Shown here: positions 23,123 to 31,561 of the stretch, in pieces
How the letters are laid out: each line of letters starts with the position of its first letter
Numbering within the stretch: position 1 is the first letter of the stretch
Assembly (NCBI GenBank): GCA_965230515.1
Contig: OZ246007.1
Location: forward strand, 2,480,001 to 2,544,000
DNA length: 64,000 nucleotides
Reading direction: 5' to 3'
DNA from: JAJFKB01 sp965230515
Lineage (GTDB): Bacteria; Pseudomonadota; Gammaproteobacteria; Pseudomonadales; IMCC2047
Made by a program: the position numbers and the translations under genes
The notes under the pieces: model-generated
The model's input: the letters and a program-made list of their open reading frames with translations, nothing else
Databases searched by the model: none
What the model was told of the DNA's origin: nothing

Positions 23123-24940
23123 GTGATCGAAAAGCTCAGAAATATCGCAATCATAGCGCACGTTGACCACGGAAAGACTACCCTGGTGGATAAACTGTTG
23201 CAGCAGTCAGGAACGTTGGATCGCAAAGACCAGGGTGCCGAGCGCATCATGGACTCCAACGATCAGGAAAGAGAGCGCGGCATTACTATTTTGGCGAAAA
23301 ACACCGCCATTGAGTGGAAGGGATTTCACATTAACATTGTAGATACTCCAGGCCATGCTGACTTTGGTGGTGAAGTTGAGCGTGTTCTGTCGATGGTTGA
23401 TTCGGTATTGCTGCTGGTTGATGCAGTAGATGGGCCGATGCCTCAAACCCGTTTTGTAACCCAGAAGGCGTTTGATAGAGGATTGAATCCGATTCTGGTG
23501 GTTAACAAGGTGGATCGCCCCGGTGCCCGACCGGACTGGGTAATAGACCAGGTATTTGATCTGTTTGATCGTCTTGGTGCTACCGACGAACAGCTTGATT
23601 TTCCGATTATCTATGCCTCGGCGCTCAACGGTGTGGCGGGTCCGGAAGCGGATCAGTTGGCCAGCGATATGGAGCCGCTGTTTGAAATGATTGTTGATCG
23701 CGTGCCTTCCCCGAAAGTGGATGCCGATGGTCCGTTGCAGATGCAGATCAGTGCTCTGGACTACAACAGTTACGTGGGTGTAATCGGTGTGGGGCGCATA
23801 ACGCGGGGTAAATTGGCCGGCAATGCGCCAGTGCTCATTGTTGATGCAGAAGGTGGTCAGAAAAAGGGCCGTGTATTACAGGTAATGGGCCATCTTGGGC
23901 TGGAAAGAGTCGAGGTGGAGCAGGCTCAGGCAGGAGATATTGTCTGTATCACCGGCATAGATGGGCTAAAAATTTCAGATACATTGTGTGACCCGGATCA
24001 CCCGGAAGCATTGCCTCCCTTAACGGTCGATGAGCCAACGGTCAGCATGACTTTTCAGGTCAATGATTCCCCGTTTGCCGGCCAGGATGGTAAATATGTG
24101 ACGTCGCGCAACATCAAAGACCGCCTTGATCAGGAGCTGATTCACAATGTGGCATTACGTGTAAAGCAGGGCGATAGTCCTGACAAATTTAAAGTATCGG
24201 GGCGCGGAGAACTGCACCTTTCGGTATTAATTGAAACGATGCGGCGTGAGGGTTACGAGTTAGGTGTTTCGCGTCCTGAAGTGATTCAGCGGGAAGTTGA
24301 CGGAGAGATTCACGAGCCCTTTGAGCAGGTGGTGATTGATATTGAAGATACGCACCAGGGGGCCATTATGGAAGAGTTGGGCTTGCGTAAGGCTGAGCTG
24401 ACCAATATGGAGCCAGATGGCAAAGGGCGGGTTAAACTGGAGTTTATCGTTCCGTCCCGAGGTCTGATTGGTTTTCGGTCGCAGTTTCTGACCTTAACTT
24501 CCGGGTCGGGTATTATGACCAGTATCTTTGATCATTACGGACCGGTTAAACAGGGCGAGGTTGTGCATCGTCAGAATGGTGTATTGATCTCAATGGTTAA
24601 GGGAAAAACGCTGGGTTATTCGCTCTTTAATCTTCAAGAACGCGGGCGGTTGTTTGTCGGGCATGGTATCGATGTCTATGAGGGTCAGATAGTCGGCCTG
24701 CATTCTCGCGGGAACGATTTGACCGTTAACCCAACCAAAGCGAAGCAATTGACCAATATTCGTGCCTCAGGCTCTGATGAGAATATTATCTTAACGCCCC
24801 CTGTTCGCCATACCCTGGAGCAGGCCCTTGAGTTTATCGAAGACGATGAACTGGTAGAGGTGACCCCTCACCATATTCGATTACGCAAAAAACTGCTGCT
24901 CGAACATGAGCGTAAGAAAGCTTCGCGCAGCGCAAGCTAG
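23123..24940 (+). CDS. typA: Ribosome-associated GTPase TypA/BipA
   Basis: Translational GTPase that binds the ribosome near the A-site and is needed for growth in cold and other stress. Starts with GTG 23123 (M-I-E-K-L-R-N-I). G-motifs: A-H-V-D-H-G-K-T-T (G1), R-G-I-T-I (G2), D-T-P-G-H-A-D-F (G3), N-K-V-D (G4). The EF-G-like domains II, III and V follow, then the unique C-terminal domain. 605 residues, standard. It converges with aceK, with only 35 bp between the stop codons and no clear terminator there. Confidence 0.97.
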   Translation: MIEKLRNIAIIAHVDHGKTTLVDKLLQQSGTLDRKDQGAERIMDSNDQERERGITILAKNTAIEWKGFHINIVDTPGHADFGGEVERVLSMVDSVLLLVDAVDGPMPQTRFVTQKAFDRGLNPILVVNKVDRPGARPDWVIDQVFDLFDRLGATDEQLDFPIIYASALNGVAGPEADQLASDMEPLFEMIVDRVPSPKVDADGPLQMQISALDYNSYVGVIGVGRITRGKLAGNAPVLIVDAEGGQKKGRVLQVMGHLGLERVEVEQAQAGDIVCITGIDGLKISDTLCDPDHPEALPPLTVDEPTVSMTFQVNDSPFAGQDGKYVTSRNIKDRLDQELIHNVALRVKQGDSPDKFKVSGRGELHLSVLIETMRREGYELGVSRPEVIQREVDGEIHEPFEQVVIDIEDTHQGAIMEELGLRKAELTNMEPDGKGRVKLEFIVPSRGLIGFRSQFLTLTSGSGIMTSIFDHYGPVKQGEVVHRQNGVLISMVKGKTLGYSLFNLQERGRLFVGHGIDVYEGQIVGLHSRGNDLTVNPTKAKQLTNIRASGSDENIILTPPVRHTLEQALEFIEDDELVEVTPHHIRLRKKLLLEHERKKASRSAS

Positions 24941-24975
24941 AGTCTGTAGGAGCTTACCGGCGGGTTCAGCTTGAA

Positions 24976-26730
24976 TCAGTTTTTCTGCTGAGCCTGCCAG
25001 TTAAATCGGCGCGTGTTTGAATAGGGCAGTACGTCCATTACTTTGCCGTCAAGCAGAGCTTGCTGTAGTCCTTTCCAGTATTCTGCGTCAAATATCTCAC
25101 GGTGGTTCTCGTCAAAGATCTTGCGCACCATCGGTTTAGCCAGCAAAAAAGTACGAAACTCTTCAGGAAAAACATCATTTGGCCCCACTGAATACCAGGG
25201 TTCGGCGGCCATCTCCTGTTCCGGAGTTCGTGGTTCAGGAATTTTCCTGAAGTTACACTCTGTGAGCGGGCAGATCTCATCGTAATCGTAAAATACTACT
25301 CGGTTGTGGCGGGTAACGCCGAAGTTTTTGAACAACATGTCGCCAGGAAAGATGTTGGCAGCGGCCAGTTCCTTGATGGCGTTGCCGTATCCGACGATAG
25401 CCGCTTTAGCCTCTTTTTCAGTTGCGTTATCCAGGTAAATGTTCAGCGGTGTCATGCGCCGCTCAACGTAAAGGTGCCGGATCAGCACCTTGTCTCCTCG
25501 AATTTCCACCACCGACGGTGCCACTTCCAGCAGTTCATCAATCAACTCCTGGGAAAAGCGGTCTTTGGGGAATAGTGCATTACTGAACTCCTGTGTGTCT
25601 GCCATGCGTCCGGCGCGTTCATGACGGGAAACGAGCATGTACTTATCTTTTACCGTTTGCCTGGTCATCTCTTTGGGTGGAGTGAAGCGATCCTTGATGA
25701 TTTTGAATACGCGTTCATAGGAGGGTAGTGTGAACACGCTCATTACCATCCCTTTAATACCGGGTGCGATGATAAACTTATCATCTGATTTTTTGAGATG
25801 ATCGAGAAATTCCCGGTTAAATTCGGTCTTGCTGTGGCGATTAAAACCGATTGAATTATAGAGTTCCGAGTAGGGTTTCCAGGGCATCAGGTCTTTCAAA
25901 AAACGCACAATTTCTGAGGGTACCGGTGCCTCCACTTTAAAGTATGCGCGGGTGAAACTGAAGATAATACTCAGCTCGTCCGGATCGAATATAAGCGTGT
26001 CGACGTAGAGTTTTCTCTGCTCATTTTGTAATATAGGGAGCACAAAGGGAACGGAGAGCTCTTCGCTAATCACCTTGCCGATCAGGTACGCGGCTTTACT
26101 TCGATAGAAAACCGATTTGTGGATGATCGTATAGGCGTCTTTGTTACGGATAATATCCGCCGGTAACTCCTTCAGTATCACGCTGCGCATATTTTCTATA
26201 TCGCGTTCAACATTTTCATAGGGCAGGCCAAGATCGAAGTCGCCAATAATATTGGCGAGCAGATCCCGAAGGTTTCCCTTGGAGTGGTAATAGTTGAATA
26301 TATTGGTGTCCTGGCCAATAGTTCTTGAGAACTGGTCGTCAGAGGGAAATACAAAAAGATTTTTGTTTGAAATGTGTTCGTGATCGAAAAATTTACAGTA
26401 GATTGAATTAAAGAAGGTTTCAGCGATTTCGAAATTAGTCAGGTCGCGAATAATCATTGAATATGCTTGTTTGGCGTCAGACCAAAAAGCTGGTTGCATC
26501 ACGCTGTCATCGGCAATGCTGAGTACCTGCTGTTTTACCGCGAGAATCTTATCCAGGTACATATTGATGCGATCCTTGGAGGCCTGCTGACAGGCTTTCC
26601 AGTCAGCGTTGATAAAGCGCTGTCTTGCCCCGAGCGTGTAACGTTCAAACTCAGCGAAATAATCATGAAAACCGTCAAGGATGATTTGTGCGATCTCTTT
26701 GGCTAGCGGGGCGGGGCTTGTTTCGGTCAT
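24976..26730 (-). CDS. aceK: Isocitrate dehydrogenase kinase/phosphatase
   Basis: Bifunctional enzyme that phosphorylates or dephosphorylates isocitrate dehydrogenase to switch carbon between the TCA cycle and the glyoxylate shunt. 584 residues, the normal AceK length. N-terminal regulatory helices (I-L-D-G-F-H-D-Y-F) are followed by the kinase-like domain with the conserved A-P-G-I-K-G-M-V-M-S-V-F-T-L-P nucleotide loop and F-Y-D-Y-D-E-I-C-P metal/catalytic block near residue 470. It is here a single gene, not next to aceA/aceB, as is common in non-enteric Gammaproteobacteria. Confidence 0.97.
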   Translation of the reverse strand: MTETSPAPLAKEIAQIILDGFHDYFAEFERYTLGARQRFINADWKACQQASKDRINMYLDKILAVKQQVLSIADDSVMQPAFWSDAKQAYSMIIRDLTNFEIAETFFNSIYCKFFDHEHISNKNLFVFPSDDQFSRTIGQDTNIFNYYHSKGNLRDLLANIIGDFDLGLPYENVERDIENMRSVILKELPADIIRNKDAYTIIHKSVFYRSKAAYLIGKVISEELSVPFVLPILQNEQRKLYVDTLIFDPDELSIIFSFTRAYFKVEAPVPSEIVRFLKDLMPWKPYSELYNSIGFNRHSKTEFNREFLDHLKKSDDKFIIAPGIKGMVMSVFTLPSYERVFKIIKDRFTPPKEMTRQTVKDKYMLVSRHERAGRMADTQEFSNALFPKDRFSQELIDELLEVAPSVVEIRGDKVLIRHLYVERRMTPLNIYLDNATEKEAKAAIVGYGNAIKELAAANIFPGDMLFKNFGVTRHNRVVFYDYDEICPLTECNFRKIPEPRTPEQEMAAEPWYSVGPNDVFPEEFRTFLLAKPMVRKIFDENHREIFDAEYWKGLQQALLDGKVMDVLPYSNTRRFNWQAQQKN

Positions 26731-27126
26731 GCTGGATAAATCCTGATTGTTGGTTGCAACGGTGCCAACTTCGATTGTAGCTTACCTGTCGTGACGCGAA
26801 CAGCGCTCCATTCTCTATTGTCAGGGTTTCCTGTCCAGGCGGGGCCTGTGCTAAGTATTCGGGCAGAAAAAGCAGGAATTTTTGGCGGAAAAGATGAAAT
26901 GCTTCGTCGTTATCAGGGGTCGGGCTCTATTTGTTGCTGATTCATTCCAAAGGCTGGGACGGATTGACTCCAAATAGCATCTGTTTGGTTTTTCGTTGAC
27001 CAACAACTGGATGCCGTTCATGGACGTTTGGCTCATGTGAACAGCCTGGGTAAGGTGTTATTCAATGCGTTTTAATATAAGCTCTTGGGTTTACGGTCAA
27101 TTTACTTTAAATAGTGGGGATTGATT
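26731..27126. other. Intergenic region between aceK and pip
   Basis: 396 bp between divergent genes. No convincing coding frame. It should hold the promoters of both genes, but I see no strong sigma-70 match; the last 60 bp before pip are A/T-rich, with GTGGGGA at 27114-27120 as Shine-Dalgarno. Confidence 0.5.
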
Positions 27127-28095
27127 ATGCTGATGCTCTACCCGGAAGTGAAACCCTATAATAAGTTCCGGTTAAAGGTGAGTGATCTACATGAAATTTA
27201 TGTGGAGGAGTGTGGTAACCCGCAGGGTATACCGGTTATTGTCGTGCATGGCGGGCCTGGAGCGGGCTGTGATGCGAATATGCGACGGTTTTTTGATACC
27301 ACCCACTATCGCATTGTGTTGTTTGATCAAAGGGGCGCAGGGCGTTCCTCGCCCCATGCTGAATTGGAGCAGAATACCACTGGCGATCTAATTGACGACA
27401 TGGAGGCCATTAGAACCCGTTTAGGTATTGAACAGTGGGTTTTGTTTGGTGGCTCCTGGGGATCGACTTTGAGTCTGGCTTACGCACAAAAGCACTCGCG
27501 ACGGGTTTTGGGGCTGATTCTAAGAGGTATTTTCTTGTGCCGCGACCAGGATTTGCACTGGTTTTATCAGGATGGGGCCAGTCATGTTTTTCCGGATTAT
27601 TGGGAAGACTATCAGCGGCTCATTCCCGTCATTGAACGTGATGATTATATAGCCGCTTATCATCGGCGCCTGGTGGGTTCTGATGATGTGCTGCGCATGG
27701 CTGCGGCCAAAGCGTGGTCGGTATGGGAGGCACGCTGTGCGACCTTGAGGCCAAACCACGATGTGGTGGAGCATTTCGCTGACCCCCATGTTGCCATGTC
27801 ACTGGCGCGTATCGAGGCTCACTACTTTGTGAATCATATTTTTTTGGAGCCGAATCAGCTGTTGAGGGATGCCGGTAAATTATCGGGTCTTCCCGGTACC
27901 ATTGTGCATGGCCGTTACGATATGGTGTGTCCGCTGGATAACGCAGTGGAACTGCACCGTGCCTGGCTTGATTCGCACCTGGAGATCGTGCGTGATGCCG
28001 GGCATTCCGCGCTAGAGCCCGGTATTGTAGATGCGCTGGTTCGCGCAACCCGTGATATGGCTAATCGCTTTCAGCACCTGATTGGCGGCCTTTAA
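27127..28095 (+). CDS. pip: Proline iminopeptidase
   Basis: Cytoplasmic alpha/beta-hydrolase that releases N-terminal proline from peptides (peptidase family S33). Motifs: oxyanion H-G-G-P-G-A-G, D-Q-R-G-A-G-R-S, nucleophile serine in G-G-S-W-G-S-T-L, acid Asp in H-G-R-Y-D-M-V-C-P and base His in D-A-G-H-S-A. About 322 residues. ATG 27127 is preceded at seven bases by GTGGGGA; a TTG six bases upstream is in frame. It is followed after one base by dtd, a pairing also seen in Pseudomonas. Confidence 0.95.
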   Translation: MLMLYPEVKPYNKFRLKVSDLHEIYVEECGNPQGIPVIVVHGGPGAGCDANMRRFFDTTHYRIVLFDQRGAGRSSPHAELEQNTTGDLIDDMEAIRTRLGIEQWVLFGGSWGSTLSLAYAQKHSRRVLGLILRGIFLCRDQDLHWFYQDGASHVFPDYWEDYQRLIPVIERDDYIAAYHRRLVGSDDVLRMAAAKAWSVWEARCATLRPNHDVVEHFADPHVAMSLARIEAHYFVNHIFLEPNQLLRDAGKLSGLPGTIVHGRYDMVCPLDNAVELHRAWLDSHLEIVRDAGHSALEPGIVDALVRATRDMANRFQHLIGGL

Positions 28096-28096
28096 T

Positions 28097-28534
28097 ATGC
28101 GCGCATTGATTCAAAGGGTCAGCGCGGCGCACGTGCAGGTGGGTGACAAAATTACAGGAGCAATAGACCAGGGTTTACTGGTGCTTCTGGGGGTGCAAAA
28201 GGGTGATGATCAACAGTCGGCCGATAAGCTGTTAAATAAGTTGCTTAATTATCGTGTTTTCTCCGATCCCGAAGGGAAAATGAATCTGAATGTGCAGCAG
28301 GTGGAAGGGGGGCTGCTGATTGTTTCGCAATTTACATTGGCTGCTGAAACAAAGAAAGGGTTGCGTCCAGGGTTCTCTTTGGCGGCGGATCCGGCGGACG
28401 CAGAAGCGCTTTACGACTATATGGTATCCAGAGCCCGCGCCCAGTATAGCCCGGTGGCAACTGGTGAGTTTGCAGCCAATATGCGAGTTCACCTGGTTAA
28501 TGATGGCCCAGTCACTTTCTTATTGGAAGTATGA
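28097..28534 (+). CDS. dtd: D-aminoacyl-tRNA deacylase
   Basis: Removes D-amino acids (and glycine mischarged on tRNA-Ala) from tRNA. ATG 28097 gives M-R-A-L-I-Q-R-V-S-A-A-H-V, the family start; it lies one base after the pip stop. Signature blocks are S-Q-F-T-L-A-A-E-T-K-K-G-L-R-P-G-F and the Gly-cisPro region N-D-G-P-V-T. 145 residues. The usual G-x-F-G-A-x-M block reads G-E-F-A-A-N-M, a mild variation. Confidence 0.95.
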   Translation: MRALIQRVSAAHVQVGDKITGAIDQGLLVLLGVQKGDDQQSADKLLNKLLNYRVFSDPEGKMNLNVQQVEGGLLIVSQFTLAAETKKGLRPGFSLAADPADAEALYDYMVSRARAQYSPVATGEFAANMRVHLVNDGPVTFLLEV

Positions 28535-28606
28535 TCGGGATAGTACTTAAGTAGTTTTATCGTCCCTCTACTTTGGGAGGACAAATGTGAAGAGAGGAGT
28601 TTTTTT

Positions 28607-29064
28607 ATGAAGCGGCTCCGCGACTTCCCCCTCATCCTAACCTTCTCCCCGGCGGGGAGAAGGGACCAAAAAACACGAGTTTTCTCCTCCGCTGGAGGCT
28701 TTTGCGAAAGGTAAGAGAGGAACGTGGGCTTCTATGTGGGTGTCACGAAGGACCATTTCATGAAGCGGCTCCGCGGCTTCCCCCTCATCCTAACCTTCTC
28801 CCCGACGGGGAGACGGGACCAAAAAACACGAGTTTTCTCCTCCGCTAGAGGCTTTTGCGAAAGGTAAGAGAGGAACGTGGGCTCTATGTGGGTGTCACGA
28901 TGGACCATTTCATGAAGCGGCTCCGCGGCCTCATCCCCTCATCCTAACCTTCTCCCCGGCGGGGAGACGGGACCAAAAAACATGAGTTTTCTTCTCCGCT
29001 GGAGGCTTTCGCGAAAGGTAAGAAAGGAGCGCGCGCTTTATCAGGCTGTCACCAAGGATAAGAC
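28607..29064. repeat. Three tandem ~152-bp REP-type repeat units
   Basis: Units begin ATGAAGCGGCTCCGCG at 28607, 28760 and 28912 (period 153 and 152 bp). Each carries C-C-C-T-C-A-T-C-C-T-A-A-C-C, a hairpin (first unit: CTTCTCCCC-GGC-GGGGAGAAG, 28642-28662) and a second smaller hairpin CCTCC-GCT-GGAGG, and ends in GGTGTCAC-GA-x-GGACCA. Units 1 and 2 are almost identical; unit 3 diverges at its end. The element resembles the CCCTCATCC...CTCCCC palindromic repeats widespread in proteobacterial intergenic DNA. Confidence 0.88.
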
Positions 29065-29068
29065 AATA

Positions 29069-29215
29069 AGGGTGTCACGAAGGACCAGACAGAAATGCCT
29101 CCTCTCCCTCTGGGAGAGGATAGAGGTGAGGGGAAATCATGTAACATCCAGAAATATATAGTTTTTATTCTACCCCTAGCCCTCTTTCCTTGTCCGTGGG
29201 AGAGGGCGCTGAACA
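29069..29215. repeat. Additional diverged REP-like palindromes
   Basis: After the tandem units a partial copy (GGGTGTCACGAAGGACCA, 29069-29086) is followed by two more palindromic modules: CCTCTCCCTCTGGGAGAGG (29100-29118, followed by GTGAGGGG) and CCCTCTTTCC...GTGGGAGAGGG near 29181-29207. They are built like the units to the left but with different sequence, suggesting repeated insertion into the same gap downstream of dtd and tatC. Confidence 0.7.
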
Positions 29216-29313
29216 CGCGTGCTTTTTGGCTTAAGTAAGTGCCATTCAAATAGCGCGGCTCTTATTATCCAAATCCGTCCGGTCAATCGAATTTGCGTGC
29301 TGGCGGGAATTAA

Positions 29314-30087
29314 CTAATCTTCGGGCATCTCGCCTTCAGTTGTTTTTTTGCGCCGCTGTGCCATCCTCGCAAAAACAATACCTGTTTCAAACAACAGCCA
29401 CATGGGCAGCGCCAGTAAAGTTTGAGAGATGATGTCTGGTGGTGTCAGGAGCATGCCAAAGACAAAACAGCAGACCAGAATATAGGGTCGTTTGCTGGTC
29501 AGGCTTGGTATCGAAACGGCGCCCGACATAATAAGCAAAAAGGTGGCGATAGGGATCTCAAAGGCGATGCCGAAAGCAAAAAACAGTTTAAGCACGAAAT
29601 CCAGATACTTATTGATATCGGTCATTATGCTGACCCCTTCGGGCCCGACGCTGGTAAAGAAACCGAATACCAAAGGAAACACAATGTAATAGGCAAAGGC
29701 AATGCCAATGTAGAACAGCATGACGCTGGAAAACAGTAGCGGAAAAGCGATACGTTTTTCATGTGCATACATGCCGGGCGCAATGAAGCTCCAGGCCTGG
29801 TGGAGAATATAGGGTATTGCCAGGAATACGGACAGCACCAGCGTGAGCTTAAAGGGTGTAAAAAATGGCGATGCCACTTCGGTGGCAATCATGGTAGTGC
29901 CTTCCGGCAGCAATGCTCTCAGTGGTTCCGATACAAAAGCATAGATGTCATTGGCAAAATAGAACAATCCCAGAAACAGCAGGAGCACGGCGACAACGGA
30001 ATTAAGAATACGCGACCTTAATTCAATCAGATGAGCTACCAGGGGCAGCTTCTCATCCTCCTGCTCTTGGGTATTGTTGTCATTCAT
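29314..30087 (-). CDS. tatC: Twin-arginine translocase subunit TatC
   Basis: Six-span inner-membrane receptor that binds the twin-arginine signal peptide with TatB. Begins with a polar segment (E-Q-E-D-E-K), then the signature P-L-V-A-H-L-I-E-L-R-S-R, and the periplasmic block L-P-E-G-T-T-M-I-A-T-E-V-A-S-P-F near residue 60. 257 residues. The 5' end overlaps the tatB stop by 8 bp. It is the last gene of a ubiE-ubiJ-ubiB-hisI-hisE-tatABC run on this strand. Confidence 0.97.
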   Translation of the reverse strand: MNDNNTQEQEDEKLPLVAHLIELRSRILNSVVAVLLLFLGLFYFANDIYAFVSEPLRALLPEGTTMIATEVASPFFTPFKLTLVLSVFLAIPYILHQAWSFIAPGMYAHEKRIAFPLLFSSVMLFYIGIAFAYYIVFPLVFGFFTSVGPEGVSIMTDINKYLDFVLKLFFAFGIAFEIPIATFLLIMSGAVSIPSLTSKRPYILVCCFVFGMLLTPPDIISQTLLALPMWLLFETGIVFARMAQRRKKTTEGEMPED

Positions 30088-30439
30088 TGTTTTGATCAGG
30101 CGCTGTATTGTTTTTTAGAGGTTTTTGTTCGGGGGGTGATGTTTTCTCTGTTTCAGCCGTTGGGCTACCGGTCTTTGTCACGTCAATATCCAGCGACTCA
30201 TGCAACTGCTGCTGTGTTTCTTTAAGCTGAGCCATGATTTCTTCATTGCGCAGTTCCTGGCGGATCTCGTCAGCACCAATCTCCTGTTCCAGATCTTTAC
30301 GGAATTGCGAATAGGTGCGTCTTGCGCGTCCCAGCCAGAGTGCCAGAGTGCGAATCGTTTCAGGAAGGCGAGTGGGCCCGATAACGATCAGGCCGACCAG
30401 AGCAATCAGTAATAGTTCGGCAAAGCCGATGTCAAACAT
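30080..30439 (-). CDS. tatB: Sec-independent translocase protein TatB
   Basis: Partner of TatC in substrate recognition. N-terminal membrane helix M-F-D-I-G-F-A-E-L-L-L-I-A-L-V-G, hinge G-P-x-R-L-P (G-P-T-R-L-P-E-T), then an amphipathic helix and a charged C-terminal tail ending in P-rich sequence. 119 residues, normal for TatB; the conserved Glu at position 8 is present. Begins 9 bp after tatA. Confidence 0.95.
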   Translation of the reverse strand: MFDIGFAELLLIALVGLIVIGPTRLPETIRTLALWLGRARRTYSQFRKDLEQEIGADEIRQELRNEEIMAQLKETQQQLHESLDIDVTKTGSPTAETEKTSPPEQKPLKNNTAPDQNNE

Positions 30440-30448
30440 GGCGCGGCT

Positions 30449-30691
30449 CTACTTTTGCGATTCCTTTTGATTGGTTTTCTCGGCTTTACCTTCGATAACA
30501 TCGCTATCCTGCTCTTCAAGCTTTGCCGGATCCTCATTTTCCTGATCGTTGTTATCCATCGCCTTGCGAAAACCTTTCACCGCGTTTCCCAGATCACCGC
30601 CAAAGTTACGCAAGCGTTTTGTACCAAACAATAAAATCACGATTGCCAAAATAATTAGTAACTGCCAAATGCTAATGCCACCTAAGCCCAT
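30449..30691 (-). CDS. tatA: Sec-independent translocase protein TatA
   Basis: Forms the translocation pore or patch. M-G-L-G-G-I-S-I-W-Q-L-L-I-I-L-A-I-V-I-L-L-F-G, followed by the hinge T-K-R-L-R-N-F-G and amphipathic helix G-D-L-G-N-A-V-K-G-F-R-K-A-M. 80 residues with an acidic tail. Shine-Dalgarno-like GGAGGA (30698-30703 on the plus strand read as TCCTCC) lies just upstream. Confidence 0.95.
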   Translation of the reverse strand: MGLGGISIWQLLIILAIVILLFGTKRLRNFGGDLGNAVKGFRKAMDNNDQENEDPAKLEEQDSDVIEGKAEKTNQKESQK

Positions 30692-30727
30692 GCGTATCCT
30701 CCGGGGGGGTTTAGTCAGGTTATATGC

Positions 30728-30749
30728 CAGGGCCTGTTAACGGGCCCTG
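30728..30749. other. GC hairpin between hisE and tatA
   Basis: CAGGGCC (30728-30734), loop, GGCCCTG (30743-30749). A perfect 7-bp G/C stem in the 100-bp gap before tatA, without a T-run. It may attenuate or process the message between the his and tat parts of the cluster. Confidence 0.5.
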
Positions 30750-30791
30750 ACAAATAGTAACTTAGAAAGATGCTGATAAAAAGAGATCAAT

Positions 30792-31118
30792 TCAGTTGCG
30801 CGAGGCCTTTTCGTCAAGGCCTGAAATATTAAATCGGCGCTGTAATTCCTGAAGGACCGCTTCCGGTGATTCATCCAGATGGCTCAGCATCACCAGGGTG
30901 TGAAACCACAGGTCTGCTGTTTCGTAGATCAGATGCGTTGTATCACCGTTTTGAGCAGCGTCTTTTGCTGCCAGTATAGTCTCGGTTGCTTCTTCGCCTA
31001 CTTTTTCCAGTATTTTGTTCAGCCCTTTCTGGTGCAGACTGGCTACATAGGAACTGTCAGGTGATGCTTGCTTACGTTGCTCAATGATCTCGGTAAGCTC
31101 TAGTAAAAGATTGCTCAT
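30792..31118 (-). CDS. hisE: Phosphoribosyl-ATP pyrophosphatase
   Basis: Second step of histidine synthesis: hydrolyses phosphoribosyl-ATP to phosphoribosyl-AMP. All-alpha MazG-like fold with K-V-G-E-E-A-T-E-T-I-L-A-A-K and E-T-A-D-L-W-F-H metal/substrate motifs. 108 residues, stand-alone (not fused to HisI). Located 10 bp after hisI. Confidence 0.96.
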   Translation of the reverse strand: MSNLLLELTEIIEQRKQASPDSSYVASLHQKGLNKILEKVGEEATETILAAKDAAQNGDTTHLIYETADLWFHTLVMLSHLDESPEAVLQELQRRFNISGLDEKASRN

Positions 31119-31128
31119 CGTCCATTTC

Positions 31129-31518
31129 CTAACTTTTGTATATGTCTTCCGGTTGTTTCAGTACCGGATCGGCAGGTTGCCACTGTTGGTCATCAAAGCG
31201 CAGATAAAAGCAGCTTTCCCTACCAGTGTGGCAGGCAATACCACCTAGCTGCTCGACCTGCATCAGCACCACATCCTGGTCACAATCAATTCTTATATCA
31301 TAGAGTTTTTGTACATGGCCGGATTCTTCACCTTTGCGCCACAATTTTTTTCGTGATCTTGACCAGTAGATGGCGCGGCCCTCCTGAATAGTCTTCTCCA
31401 GGGCTTCGCGATTCATCCAGGCCATCATCAGTACGCGGCCTGATTTGTGGTCCTGGGCAATTGCGGGTATCAGACCGTCTTCGGTCCACTTCAGTTGTTC
31501 AATCCAGTTATCTTTCAT
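31129..31518 (-). CDS. hisI: Phosphoribosyl-AMP cyclohydrolase
   Basis: Third step of histidine synthesis: opens the adenine ring of phosphoribosyl-AMP. Motifs M-M-A-W-M-N-R-E-A-L, Y-W-S-R-S-R-K-K-L-W-R-K-G-E, D-C-D-Q-D and the zinc-binding C-H-T-G-R-E-S-C-F-Y. ATG 31518 (M-K-D-N-W-I-E-Q-L) fits family length at 129 residues; an in-frame start at 31569 would overlap ubiB. Confidence 0.95.
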   Translation of the reverse strand: MKDNWIEQLKWTEDGLIPAIAQDHKSGRVLMMAWMNREALEKTIQEGRAIYWSRSRKKLWRKGEESGHVQKLYDIRIDCDQDVVLMQVEQLGGIACHTGRESCFYLRFDDQQWQPADPVLKQPEDIYKS

Positions 31519-31561
31519 AGTGTAAGGTTCGTCTTGATTAGGTAGATATCTATTATACGTT

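Noticed and set aside
26851..27036. Open frame of 61 codons between aceK and pip
   Set aside because: No homology recognised, no Shine-Dalgarno, and likely chance in the divergent promoter gap.
28607..29064. CRISPR array
   Set aside because: The repeated units are 152-153 bp long, nearly identical throughout and directly adjacent, without unique spacers of regular length; no cas genes are in the window.
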